From positions 24,482,501 to 24,546,500 of the forward strand of contig NC_012870.2 of NCBI RefSeq assembly GCF_000003195.3: a stretch of DNA of 64,000 nt, read 5' to 3'. The stretch comes from Sorghum bicolor (Eukaryota > Streptophyta > Magnoliopsida > Poales > Poaceae). The position numbers and the translations under genes are program-made. The notes under the pieces are model-generated. The model made no database searches and was not told where the DNA came from. It saw only the letters and a program-made list of their open reading frames with translations. Below, in pieces: positions 1 through 11,126 of the stretch; position 1 is the first letter of the stretch; the number at the start of each line of letters is the position of its first letter.

Positions 1-440
1 CGGATCCGGATATCATTCTTTGTCATATTATAGTTCAAAAACGAATACGGATATTTTCGAAAACGAATACAAACGGATGTCTCAAAACAGATTTCTATTT
101 GGATATTTACTTGATTCAACTCAAAGTATATATTACCAAATTCAACATAAATGAACAAAATTTTATTATTAGTTCATCATTAACTGAAGTTAATTAAAAG
201 AAAGTACACTTCTAATAATCTCCAATATCGAAGTAAACTAAATTATAATGGATTATATTTAATAAAATAATAGGTCAAGTGAGGAAATACAAATAAAATT
301 GTAGAAAACAAGTAGCCATTTGCTTTTTGCTTTATCAATATTATTGGAATTACAAAGACTAGTTATGACTTTGCTCTGCTTGATTATATTTTCAATTATA
401 TTGTTCTTTGTCTACTTTACAATAGTATAAAAAAAAGCTC
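1..440. other. AT-rich sequence, possible hAT-type terminal remnant
   Basis: No gene is visible. The first ~110 bases carry repeated GAATACGGATATTTTCG-like and ACGAATAC motifs that resemble the subterminal sequence of some plant hAT elements. No partner end or target duplication is in view, so this is a weak suggestion. The rest is AT-rich without ORFs. Confidence 0.25.
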
Positions 441-760
441 AACTGTGGCCGTTGTGTCTAATTTCTACAGTCGGTTTCCGTTATAGCTCGTCAGTGCAAA
501 GAAAACGACCGACCCGACTTATAAACCGCCTGTGTAAACCACTTTCTACAGGTGATTTTCTTAACGTAACCACCAGTGCAAATACCTGATTTCCACTGGC
601 GGTTTAGTTAAGTGAACGCCTGTGGAAATTGATTTACACTGGCGGTCGACTTAGCTGAACCGCCAGTGGAAATCACACATTTACACTAGCAGTTATGTTA
701 AAAAAAACGCCAGTGTAAAAGGGTTTCTATATGTGCTTGTTTAAGTCAGCCACCAGTGAA
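441..760 (+). repeat. CACTA subterminal repeat array (decayed)
   Basis: Short motifs of the type ACTGGCGGTT and ACCGCCAGTG recur in both orientations every 20-60 bases, alternating with TTTACACTGG and TTCCACTGG. This is the usual look of the subterminal repeats that bind the TNPA-like protein in grass En/Spm (CACTA) elements. An exact CACTA terminus is not visible at the left edge, so the end is eroded or lost. It lies just upstream of the transposase pseudogene and is read as the same element. Confidence 0.7.
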
Positions 761-1605
761 ATTTCTATTATAAATACCTCTTCTTCCTCCCCGAGCAAAG
801 TTGTTTCTCGCAGCCACCCATAGGAGGCCATTATGGAGCCCTAGTTTTCACTAAATACAAGGGGAGAGGTTTTGATCTTCATTTCTTGGAAGGAGTTTGC
901 TAAAAAAGTTAGTTTATGTCTCTCTCGCCTCTTTTGTTCATTGTAGCTCAATTTGAGCCACTTTTTAAATCTAGGGTTTCTCTATGTGTTAGAGAGAAGA
1001 GTAACTAGGTTAATATCTTTATTTGCTCAAATGATGTTGCTTAAGATGGTTAGATGATGTCTCTCCTTTCTCCCTTTTTATTTTTGCTTCTCACTTTATT
1101 TTATCCAAGATTAATGTAGGTATTTCCATGAATTGTTTGTTCTTGTGTATTTATGTGGAGAGAGAAATAGTTGTCATCTTTGTTAAATTTTTAAATTTGA
1201 TAGTTTTTATCTACATTTTTAAATGTACTTTTTATCTACATTTTTAAATTTGTATGTTTTTAAAATTATGTAGTTTGTGTTCTCGTTTCTCAATTTAAGA
1301 TAATTATCCATTATTTAATTATTCACTATGTATTTATATATGAAATAGATTTAATTTTTATTTAATGAAAAATATGAAAGAGGTTTTGTGTTACTATCAT
1401 TCTTCTACCTTTTAGCAAACATTGCTTTGAGGTCTTCAAATTAGAAAATATACAGGTGAGAGGTTTTCATCTTGATTTCTTCGAAGGAGGTTGGTGATCA
1501 AAAGATTATATAATAAATATCTCTGGACGATCATACTTGTTTTTTGCGTTGATTATAATTAATTCATTATATTTATTTAGATAATAATGGAGAGGTCATT
1601 ATAGA
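761..1605 (+). other. CACTA internal leader, no open frame
   Basis: AT-rich stretch between the subterminal repeats and the first transposase-like codons. A ~36-base motif beginning GAGAGGTTTT is present twice, near 864 and near 1457, with a few mismatches. It probably represents untranslated leader or intron of the CACTA gene. No intact gene is seen. Confidence 0.45.
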
Positions 1606-4600
1606 TGTATACTTTATCAAAATTAGATCTATCATATATACCCGAGGTTCATAGGTTTATTGATGCTACTAAGAACCATGCTTAGAGAACAAAGACGAAG
1701 CACATATATTGTCCATGCATAGACTGCGAAAATATTGTTGTATTTGATGACACTGAACAAATCACTTCTCATCTGGTCTGTTGAGGATTTATGAAGGATT
1801 ACTTGATTTGGACAAAGCATGGTGAGGGTGGCTCTGCACCTTATATAACTGGAAACCCTGAGAACATCGATGTCGATGGTCCAGATATGATTGCTAATAG
1901 ATTTTCTTTCATACACAAGACACAACAACCTCTTCTCTATAGCAAACATGTTGTGCCAAATGTTACGGCTGTGGAAAATGCAGAATTCTTAGAGGCAATG
2001 TTGTGTCATCATACGGATCCTAATATGTTGTTAATGAAAGGTATGGAGGCCCTGACGAAGGCTGCAGAAGAGCCTTTATATGATGAGTCTAAGGGTTGTA
2101 CCAAAGAGTTCACGACACTACGGTCTGTGCTAAAGTTGTTCGTATTGAAAGCTAGATATGGTCTGTCTGATGTTGGCTTTGATGCCTTCTTGAGTATTAT
2201 CGCTAACATGCTTCTAAAGGAGAACAAAGTGCCTACTAATAGGTACTATGCAAAGAAGCTAATCAATCCACTCACTATGGGTGTCAAGAAGATCCACGCG
2301 TGTAGAAATCATTGTATTCTATATCACGGTGATGATTAATTATAAGGACTTGGAGAGTTGTCCAAAGTGTGGTGCAAGTAGGTACAAGACGAATAAAGAC
2401 TATAGAGAGCAAGAGTGTGCTGCCTCGAGAAAGAAGTGAAAGAAGACCCAAAAAAACAACCAACGGAGTTCAAAACCTAGCAGCAAAGAAAAAAGAAGTA
2501 GACTACTATGCATAGAAAAAGATTCCTACTTTGGTGATGTGGTACCTTTCTGTAGTCGATCGATTGAGGTGTTTATTTGCTAACCTAGAGGATGCCAAAC
2601 TTATGAGCTGGCATGCTTCTAATGAGCATAAAAATGATGCGAAGCTAAGGCATCCAGCCGATGGCAAGCAGTGGCAAGATTTTAATGACAACCACCAAGA
2701 CTTTTCTGACGAACCAAGAAATGTTAGGTTCGCACTGAGTACTCATAGAATGAATCCATTTGCTAAGAGAAGCAACAAGCACAGCACATGGCCAGTGATC
2801 CTCACCATCTATAATCTTCCTCCATGGTTGATGCAAAATCAAAAGTACCTTTTGCTAACCATCCTTATTTCTGGACCTACACAAGCTGGAGTTGGCATGG
2901 ATGTTTTTTGGAGCTGTTAATGGAGGACATGAAAATATTGTGGGAAACAGGTGTTCAAATGTTGGACGAGTATTGCAAAGATTCATTCACGCTAAGAGCA
3001 ATTATTTTTGTTACGATCAACGATTATCCTGCTCTCTTCACATTATCAGGACAATTCAAGGGTAAGGTTGGTTGCGTAGTATTCATAGATGGAGCTGCTT
3101 ATATGTCCCTTGATGCATCTAAGAAGTTAGTGTACATCAGGCACAGACGCTTCTTATTGAAAGGGCATAGGTACCGCCTGAAAAAGATGGATAAGTACTT
3201 CGACAATAATGAGGAACTACACTCTACTGCACCATTAGGTAATAGTAAAGGCCAAAGAGTTTTTCAAATAGTTAGAAAAATCGAATTTGTTTTTGGGAAG
3301 AAGACAAAAGACAGAAAACTAAGAAAGGGTGTGAAACCAATTATAGGGGCTATATTCAAAAAGAAGTCTATTTTCTTTGAGTATTTGCTATACTAGAAAG
3401 AGTTAGATATATAAAACGCGATTGATGGTATGCACGTTCAGAAGAACGTGTTTGAAAGCCTAATTGGCACCTTGCTAGACATAAAGGGCAAGACAAAGGA
3501 AGGACTCAATTCACACATGGACATGGTACAATTAAGCATAAAAAAAGAGCTTCACCCCATTCTTCTAAAAAATGGGATGTATCATCTTCTGGTAGCAAGC
3601 TACAACCTCAATGTAGATGAGAAACATGCAATGTGTGTGTGGTTAAAAAATTTGAAAGTCCCATCCGAATTTTGCTCCAATCTACAGAGTATTGTGTCAA
3701 TGAAAGACCTTACACTCACCAACTACAACTCACATGATTGTCATGTCATGCTGACTACTTTCCTCCCTATTGCCATCAGGGCTATAAATCTTGTGTTCTT
3801 AAAGATGGCAGTCACACGGTTGTGCTACTTTTTCAACAACATCTCACAAAAGGTAATTGACAGAGATGAGTTGGTGTCTTTTTAGGAATTCACTGTGGAG
3901 ACAGTGTCACAATTTGAGATGTGTTTCCCCCCATCATTATTCAACATCATGGTGCACCTTGTGGTGCACTTGGTTCCACAAATACAGGCATTGGGTCCCA
4001 TGTACTTGCATAAAATTTAGATGTATGAGCGTTTCATGTCAATACTAAATAGCTATGTATCAACTCGTGCTCATCCTAAGGCGTCTATGGTAGAGGGTTA
4101 CTATACCAAAGAGGCCATTGAGTCTGGAGGTCCATTCTACAATAGTGTCCTAAAAGACCAAGTTGCAATAGGCCTACCTCCATCACGACACGAGGGCAGG
4201 TTGCATGGAAGTGGGAGAACGGGACGCAAATCATTCATCCCACCAGATTACAATACAGTCCTCAAGGCATATCGTAGCATCCTATATCAGCTCTCGATAA
4301 TGGAGCCTTTGATCGAGGAACACATGAATGAGCTTCGCGAACATAATCATGGACACATGAACGATTGGTTAATGAAGGAACATAAGACTCGGTTCAGCAC
4401 ATGACTAATGGAGTAGGACATTCCACCTGGAGAAACAATCGAGGAATAAACCATAGAGGCGTTGGCATCTAGACCATCATGCCAGGTCTCGACATGGCAG
4501 ACCTATAACATTAGCGGCTTCACGTTTTGTACCAAGTCCAAGGACAAAAGAGCATGGCACAAAACAGCAGTGTTCAGTGCGAGGCCATAGACGATGAAAC

Positions 4601-4793
4601 TGGTGAGATTAGTACATATGTTGGCTTCATTGAGGATATATGGGAACTAGACTATGGTGCATTTCAGGTCCCCGTGTTTCGATGTCAATGGGTCGAAGAC
4701 AAACATGTCACAGTGGATAACTATATGATCAGAGTTCTTGATCTAAGTAAGGTAGGTTACAAAGATAACCTGTGGATCCCACTAAGTTTTTAG
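1606..4793 (+). pseudogene. TNP2-like CACTA (En/Spm) transposase, decayed
   Basis: Fragments in shifting frames line up, in order, with the TNP2 transposase of grass CACTA elements. First is a transposase-associated region (CPCIDCEN, then HGEGG, 1606-1820) with in-frame stops near 1684 and 1783. Next comes the stretch ending KKIHACRNHCILY (1791-2339). The Transposase_21-like core follows (DEPRNVRFALSTHRMNPF, then WPVILTIYNLPPW, about 2530-2920, continuing to 3396). DUF4218-like pieces lie at 3430-4404 (MHVQKNVFESL, SHDCHVMLTTFLPIAIR). Last is a DUF4216-like end (GFIEDIWELDYG, then DLSKVGYKDN, 4527-4793). The intact protein would cut and paste elements ending in CACTA. At least five frame breaks and several stops make it non-functional. 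Family assignment is firm; exact exon structure is not recoverable. Confidence 0.88.
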
Positions 4794-5026
4794 CTGAAAA
4801 TTTTCTAAGTTTGACGAAGGCGCCACATTCTCCCTGAGCGCCGTCAGGCTACCGGTTTTTTCTGCCGCGTATATCTCCACCGCGCCATCCTACCCGCTTG
4901 TCTTCACCGAGCTCTGTCACACACCGGTAAGCCTCTTTCCCTCCTCTCTCTCTCTCTCCTCTTGGTGGCTCGTGGTAGCGGCGGCGACGCTTGGTGCCGC
5001 AGCGATGGCGTGGTGCACGGCGCTCC

Positions 5027-5070
<44 letters not shown>

Positions 5071-5220
5071 CGGTGGCAGCAGTGCCAGCGGCGGTGACGT
5101 GGGGCAACACGTGCGGGCACCGCCACGGCGTTGGTGCGTGGACAGTTGTGGCGGCGGCGTTGCGGCGGCGACGCGGGGGCATGCTCGGGCTTCATGGGCT
5201 GGCCCAAACTCTTTTTTGTA
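4794..5220 (+). other. GC-rich segment with a (TC)n tract inside the CACTA remnant
   Basis: The composition switches abruptly from AT-rich to about two thirds GC. The segment contains a CT-rich leader-like stretch, a GGTAAG donor-like site near 4926, and a long (TC)n run at about 5032-5067. It lies between the transposase and the Ulp1 remnant. It could be a captured piece of a host gene or promoter, or untranslated sequence of the element. No conserved protein motif is visible in the short overlapping frames. Confidence 0.4.
5032..5067 (+). repeat. (TC)n microsatellite
   Basis: Uninterrupted TC dinucleotide run of about 18 units, read directly from the sequence. Confidence 0.9.
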
Positions 5221-5288
5221 TTATGTTTTCTAAAAATATATTAATATATGTAATCCATGCCGATGAAAATAAGTATATATTTTTATTT

Positions 5289-5690
5289 GTATAATTATAT
5301 GTTGTATAAATGTTTTAATTGTTATTTTATAATACATTTGTATAATTATGTTGTGTAATATATTTATGTAATATTTATTTGTATAATTATATGTTGTATA
5401 AATGTGTTAATTATTATTAGTATAGTTATGTTGTATACTATATTTGTAGTAATTATTTGTGTACTATATTTGTATTTTTATTCATGCAATATATTTATGT
5501 AATAATTATTTGTATAATTAGATGTTGTATAAATGTGTTAACTATTATTTGTATAATTATGTTGTATACTATATTTGTAATAATTATTTGTACTATATTT
5601 GTATTATTATCCGTGTAATATATTTATGTAATAATTGTTTGTGTATAATTATATGTTTTATAAATGTGTTAATTATGAATACATATCATA
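5289..5690 (+). repeat. AT-rich tandem repeat, ~131-bp unit
   Basis: The phrase GTATAATTATATGTTGTAT or a close variant starts at about 5289, 5381, 5512 and 5643. The last two spacings are 131 bases each; the first unit is shorter (92). Units share TATTTATGTAATAATTATTT blocks. The array lies between the transposase remnant and the Ulp1 remnant and is probably internal satellite of the CACTA element. Confidence 0.8.
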
Positions 5691-5744
5691 TCATACATGT
5701 TGGAACTAATAACCATAATAACCACTTGTCAATTATATATAGTG

Positions 5745-5836
5745 CCACAAGTAACCATCCGGATCGGTCCTGTGGATTCTACGTGTGTGAGTTCATGAGA
5801 CAGAATGAAAGATACATCAGGTGTGCGAGTTCATGA
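5745..5836 (+). pseudogene. Ulp1-type (C48) protease C-terminal remnant
   Basis: The frame reads SCGFYVCEFMRQNERYI. This resembles the C-terminal catalytic-cysteine block of the Ulp1/SENP-like protease domain that many plant CACTA and Mutator-like elements carry as a second gene. The expected histidine and aspartate blocks lie upstream in the family and are absent here. The 3' part of the motif is duplicated (see the tandem repeat at 5787-5858). It is probably a leftover of the same CACTA element as the TNP2 pseudogene. Assignment rests on one short motif. Confidence 0.55.
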
Positions 5837-5858
5837 GACAGAATGGAAGATACATCAG
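5787..5858 (+). repeat. 38-bp tandem duplication
   Basis: GAGTTCATGAGACAGAATG followed by a GAAGATACATCAG-type tail occurs twice, beginning near 5789 and 5827, with one or two differences. It duplicates the end of the Ulp1-like motif. Confidence 0.85.
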
Positions 5859-6292
5859 TAACCCTTCTAAGGTAATATATAGTAATAGTCATTTATATAG
5901 TTCTGTCATTGAAGTTACAAATCTACTACTTATTGTAATAAATATATGATCCTTATAATCTTCCTTTCTGTTGGTATTTCTTAACATCACTATTAAGAGT
6001 AAAGACCCTATCCTCAGTGGCTAGGTTGTTATCTCCAGCATGACCCCAAGAAATACACTGGTGGTAGTAAATATGTAATACTCTCTTAGAATGATGAATA
6101 TAGAATAAGGTATCTGCAAGCACAGATTTGTACCATTGTAGCATTTCACCCAAGAAAGTTTCAGGTATCGTATTTATAATTTTACCCTCGGGAAGGATAG
6201 CCAAGGGAATAGATGTCACTTGCATGTAATCTCATGAGGGCAACCACATCTTATCTATCTAACTTAATGTAAGGGTAAGTCACATAATTAAG

Positions 6293-6310
6293 ATATATAT
6301 ATATATATAA
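6293..6310 (+). repeat. (TA)n microsatellite
   Basis: Simple TA run within the old LTR copy, read directly. Confidence 0.8.
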
Positions 6311-6646
6311 TGAATAGTAATAATAATCAAACATAGAATGATAAATGTATCTCTAGAGTACTCCAGTCTATAGCACTAGCATGAATTAGAATGATCTACT
6401 AAGATGTTTCCTATGTTATTCCAACTATATAGTCTAGCATATTATGATTAGTGCAATTATATTTGGCAATCATAGCAAGAGCAGATTATATCTACACATA
6501 TGGACATTACTGTGGAAAATCAAGAATAGAGCAATCATATCCTCGTAATTAGTGTCTACAGAAACTATATTCGGAGGGTGGACTACAGAGGACTCAATGG
6601 GTATATCATCACTGCGATCTACCACACGACCCGGAATATAGCACGC

Positions 6647-7665
6647 TAACCCTGGGCACGAAATACCAAAAACCGAAACCAAACCGAAAAAAAACCGAGA
6701 ACCGAACCGAAAAATACCGAAACCGAATAATTCGGTTCCTTTTCGGTACTAGGTTCTCAGGTACCGAATTTACCGGGGTATTTTCGGTACTGGGCCTCGG
6801 TAAACTGAAATTTCCGAACAGTACCAAATTAGCCCAATGTAAGTTAGTAGCCCATGTAAGTATGTTACAGCAGTCAGCAGCCCATGAGCCCATCCAACCA
6901 AAACCCTAGGGCAAGCAATAGCCCATGACCCCGAGTCGACTCGACACGCAGCGTAGGTGCAGCCCCGTCCCCGTGACCCCCGACCCCGACGCGGCGACGC
7001 GCAGGGCGCAGCCCCGACCCAGCGCCGGCGAGCGGCGAGCCCCGCCCCCCGACGCTCGCCCCCCGACCCTCGGCGAGCCCCGCCCCCCAACGCTCGCCCC
7101 CCGACCCTCGGCGCTCGCCCCCTGCGCGGCTGCGCCACTGTCGCCCGTGCCTCTGCCGGACCGCCGCCCACAGCGCCCAGGCAGATCCGCCACCGCGCTA
7201 CGTGCCTAGGCCTGCTGGCGGCCGCGCGCCCCCTCCTCTGCTCCTCTGCCTCGGCGGCGCCCACGGCCCGCTCGCCCCTGTGCTGCCCCTGCCTCTGCAG
7301 CGCCGCCGCCGCCGCCAGTCTCGTAGGTCCGCCACGCGGCCACGATAGCAACTTCAATTGCTTCCTGCGACTCAAAGGTAAGAGCAATTTGGCCCTTTGG
7401 TAGAGCAATTTTGGTCACCAGATTTGCATGTTGACTTAGGTCTGTGTGTATGCTTGTTTTTCAACAGATGTCTCAGTCTGAGGAAGACGACCAAGTTCGG
7501 TACCTTCGGTATTTACCGGTGTCGAACCGAAAGTACCGAAACTGAAGTACCTCGGTACCGAGTTTTTTCAGGAACCGAATGGTACCGGCTTTCTCTGGTA
7601 CCGAATTAGAGAGGGTACCGAAGTACCGAACCGATCGGTTCGGTAGTACCGAACGCCCAGGCTGA
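6647..7665. mobile_element. Non-autonomous hAT-like DNA transposon, 1019 bp
   Basis: The element is flanked by a perfect 8-bp direct repeat TAGCACGC (6639-6646 and 7666-7673), as expected for hAT. Its ends are short imperfect inverted repeats, TAACCCTGGGC on the left and the complement of GCCCAGGCTGA on the right (9 of 11). Both subterminal regions are dense in ACCGAA, GGTACC and CGGTTCGG motifs in both orientations. The central ~500 bases (about 6900-7380) are very GC-rich and have no transposase motif, so it cannot move on its own. The open frames in the centre look like composition artefacts. It interrupts the old Athila-like LTR. Confidence 0.8.
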
Positions 7666-8569
7666 TAGCACGCAAACGCGGGCAAACACGATATAGGCAC
7701 CATGCCTACATAAAGTCGACCACTCACCCGTGATATCAAAGAGTGAGAGCTATACAAACATATATTTGAATATAAATCTAAACCAACTATGTCAAGCATA
7801 TAATCATAATAGACTAAGAAAAATATAATTAAGAATATAAGCAAATAGAGCAAATTCATATACAATATAATAGAATAGAGCAAAGCCATATTCATAATAT
7901 GATGAAATAATATATATAATGATGAACTAGAATAAAGTAGGAGAAAGATTACAAGAATTACCGAGTATCTCTCCGACAGATCTGGAAACCAAGCGATGCT
8001 TGCCTCCAACTAGATCTATTCTAGCTATGCTTCTAAACTTGGAGCTCTAGAGAGAAGAAGGTAGAGAATGAATTATATAAATGAGAATGATTATCTCTTC
8101 TAATCAATGCCTCTAACCCTAGGGTCTACCCCTCCTTATACAAGCTAGTGGGATGAACCATGACCCTTGGATCAAGCCGACTTAATGGATGAAGATCCTT
8201 GCTCCTCAAAGGCGGTTATAGCTCGATCCACGAGACTACTCTTGATTGGTCAGGAGGGTAGGGCGGCTGCCCCCTCTGGGCGCCCTCCCCCGAACTTCAC
8301 TCATGTTTTGCTTTGTTCTGGTGGATTTCTGACTCTTCTAGATCCTTCTTTTGTATAGTGGCGTAGATATCTCGTTTTTCTCTATGTAATCATGACATGT
8401 GGGCCTCCAAGGGTCAATTCTTGATAACCCCCTACAGAAACAGACATTCACCAAAACCAAAACCTGTGGAAATCTGTCAGATGAAACCCTATTCTATTGT
8501 TGGTGATTATTTCATGCCCTTATTCCATTCTCTTGTTGATATAAAATTGATACTTATCTACCGTCAACA

Positions 8570-9788
8570 AGCTCCCCCAGCTTACCTTTTTCTCATCCCT
8601 GAGCAAAGAAAAACTCAGCGATGGATCAGGAGTTGTTGTAATGCTTTCATACTTCAAGGGTACACATGCATTCAAACAAAAACTTATCAGATTAGAGTGA
8701 ACCGTAATGATTTAGACTTACCCATATTACCTTCCACCATGGGGCTTATAGCTATTACCTTGATCTTGAGTGGTTGAAAGATAGAATGGTCAAGTCAAGC
8801 ACTACTTCTCAAGCTCTTTGATCAATTTTCATTCTGGAGTTTTTGCAAGATTTTCAAATAAAACTCAGAGATTCCTATGTATGACCATCTCAAGTCTCTC
8901 ATATGTGGTATTTGTAGATCCTCTCCAAGGCACTCATGATGTCTGCCTTCTCTCTTCTCTCAAGGTATATGGTATTTTTGGTATAGGCATAGTCAGATGC
9001 CCTCTCTCTCTCACCCTACAACTAAGTGGCTTATGTGGAGCTCATAGATCGGGAGACAGCTCATACATACTTGTAAACATATATTGTAAAGTCAAACAAT
9101 GGATCCAAAGAATCAAGTCATACAATCAAATCAAGATGTGCATGTGTGTGGAATGTAGTGGAGTGGAATGTAATGGATGGCAAATGGATGTGGTTAGGGT
9201 GTATGGTGATGGTGGAATCCTAAGTCTACCTTTGCTCCTTGAAAACGCACCTACCTTTATTGGAACTTTTTGGGTGAGCTTGGGATGCTCTATTTTTCTC
9301 TCTCTTTTTTCGAGAGCTCCCAAATCTCTTTTCTGGATAATGAAATGGCAGGTAGAAACAAGAAACAATGGAGCTTTATTAAATGGCAACGGATAAACAA
9401 GTGGAATATTTTTTTAAGTTCACTCCCAGGATAGGAGTAGAACAATTTTGTGTGGATCTAAATGGGATAAAGGTGGATGCGTACTTCCGGTGTAGAAGCA
9501 CCATATGTGGGAGGAGTGTATGTGATCTTGATTTTAAAAGCATGACTAGTTCCTAAGGGTCAACAAAGCTCGACTAAACTCAATGCTCATAAGCAGTAAA
9601 TAACAGTGAAATGTTTTTCCTAATCTACAAGGCATGTATATCTGGTTGTGGTAGGAATTCAAGCTCTCGTCATATAGGAACTCATCATGTAGCATTTTTA
9701 TGTTTTTCAAAAGATAAACTCTCTAGAACTCTAGCATCTCTAGGAACATGATTAATAGCCGCTTAAAACCTTTCCATATCATATCAGT
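8570..9788 (-). mobile_element. Internal (3'-side) region of Athila-like copy 1, left piece
   Basis: It starts just after the LTR with a C-rich AGCTCCCCCAG, the complement of a polypurine tract. It then parallels the region right of the 5' LTR-like end of copy 2 (12341 onward). Shared blocks include CTCCTAAGGGTC-like sequence near 9555, CTCAATGCTCATAAGCAGTAAA near 9579, and GGAACTCATCATG near 9677. No intact gene is seen. It is cut at 9788 by the solo LTR insertion and resumes at 20584. Confidence 0.7.
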
Positions 9789-11126
9789 TGTAACACCCAA
9801 AATCTGGATTTTAATTAATAGAAATTAATTTGATTTATTTTAATATTTTTGTGAGCATTTAATCTAGCAAATAAATAATTTTGTGAAAATTAAAATTCAT
9901 CATAAGTTTAGCAACGTGATTTTGCATTCATGCTGGAGCATAGTTATTTTTATGCTGCTTGTTCTGTTTTTATTTTAATTGTTTTTGCTCAAAAACTCCT
10001 TGGAAAAAAAAGAATTGAAAAGAAAAGAAATATAAAGAAAAAGGAGAAACCCCCTGGAAACCAGGCCGAGGCCCAGCCCCGCGCCCAGCGTCCTCCCCCC
10101 CCCCTCCCGCAGCTCACTGGCTCCCCTCGCGCGGCCCATCTTATTTTTCGGCCCAGCAGCAGGCCCGCGTGCGCACTCCTCTCCCCTCCCCTCCTCTGAC
10201 CGACAACTGGGGCCCGTCCCTCTATCGCTGATGGGTGGGACCCTCCACGCGACACCTTCCCTTCCCTGTCCTTGTTCGTAACCGAGCAGGATGCCATCAC
10301 CGAACCGATCCCGCGATACTCGGGATTGATTGATTATCGTGCGCCGCAAGCCCCTATAAAGGTTTCAGGCCTCGGCCGCACTCCGTTCTTTCAACCGCAC
10401 CGCGAAATCAAGCCCTAGACGCCTTAAGCAAGCTCGGTTGGGATCTAGCCTAGGTCGAAGCCGCTCCGCCACGCAGTGCGAGCCCTCGGTTCGTTTCTAG
10501 GCCGAGCCGAACCCCGTGGTGATCTCGTCTCTCCCTCCTCTACTCGCCCGTGCGCTCGGTTGGATTTTTGGTGTACATATTCGCGTTTTTGGTCAACGCC
10601 GGTGAGCTCCTTAGCCGCATCCATGGCGCTGCCGTGAAGGAGGTCGCCGGCGGCGGCCGGTTTCCTCCTCGAACGCTCCCGGCCGTTGGATCGAGAATCG
10701 GTGGCCGAGATTAGAAGATACCCCTTCGGGGTAGCTTTTGCTAAAGAGACCCCCAGGATCTGAGAAACCAACCCGCGGTCCCTTTACGTATTTTCCGATT
10801 TACGTTTTCATTTTCTAAAAGCGTATTCTGGTTCGGTTTAGGTGAAAATACGCCTTCTGTTATTTACAAGTTTGCCATTGAATTTGTTTTGCTTATAAAA
10901 TATTCGTTTAAACTTCGTTTTCGTCCATTCAAATTTCGTTAGATTCATATTTACGAGCTCTACATGTTAGTAGTATTTATTATCTGTTTTGAAACTTTTT
11001 ATTTTCACAGTAATATTTAATTAATTATTGATCTATAGGAAATATTAGAAAATTCATAACTCCTGCATTTTAATTCCGATTTTCGTGAACTTTACGTTTG
11101 TGTGATCATAGCGCTGCGTAGATTAT

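Larger units (their letters stand above)
5969..8569 (-). mobile_element. LTR of an old Athila-like non-autonomous element (copy 1)
   Basis: It begins TGTTGGTATTT and ends ACCGTCAACA, matching the ends of the well-preserved LTRs at 11127 and 17867 (TGTTGATATTT ... CCGTCAACA). Scattered internal matches support this: a GGTATCGTATTTATA block near 6165, a CTCTCTAGAG/AGAAG part near 8050, the GGGCGCCCTC region near 8279, and the AATCATGACATGTGGGCC block near 8390. It is much more diverged than the other copies. Subtracting the inserted hAT-like element leaves about 1.57 kb. The internal sequence to its right (8570-9788, then 20584-21418) belongs to the same copy. The element is read on the minus strand by comparison with copy 2. 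Confidence 0.7.

Noticed and set aside
5032..5067. Possible CRISPR-like or regulatory repeat array
   Set aside because: It is a simple TC dinucleotide run with no spacers; CRISPR arrays are not expected in a plant nuclear genome and none is seen.
6770..7418. Long GC-rich open frames on both strands between 6.77 and 7.42 kb (up to 212 codons)
   Set aside because: They overlap in several frames on both strands, are low-complexity Ala/Arg/Pro/Gly, and lie inside the hAT-like element. Composition explains them.
8397..9396. Plus-strand frames of 126 and 192 codons
   Set aside because: They lie in the antisense strand of the Athila-like LTR end and its conserved non-coding interior, and have no domain.
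9930..10771. GC-rich frames on both strands resembling a short gene with an upstream TATA-like site
   Set aside because: The region is the promoter/leader part of a Tekay-type solo LTR, and related sequence is found in both LTRs of the intact element.
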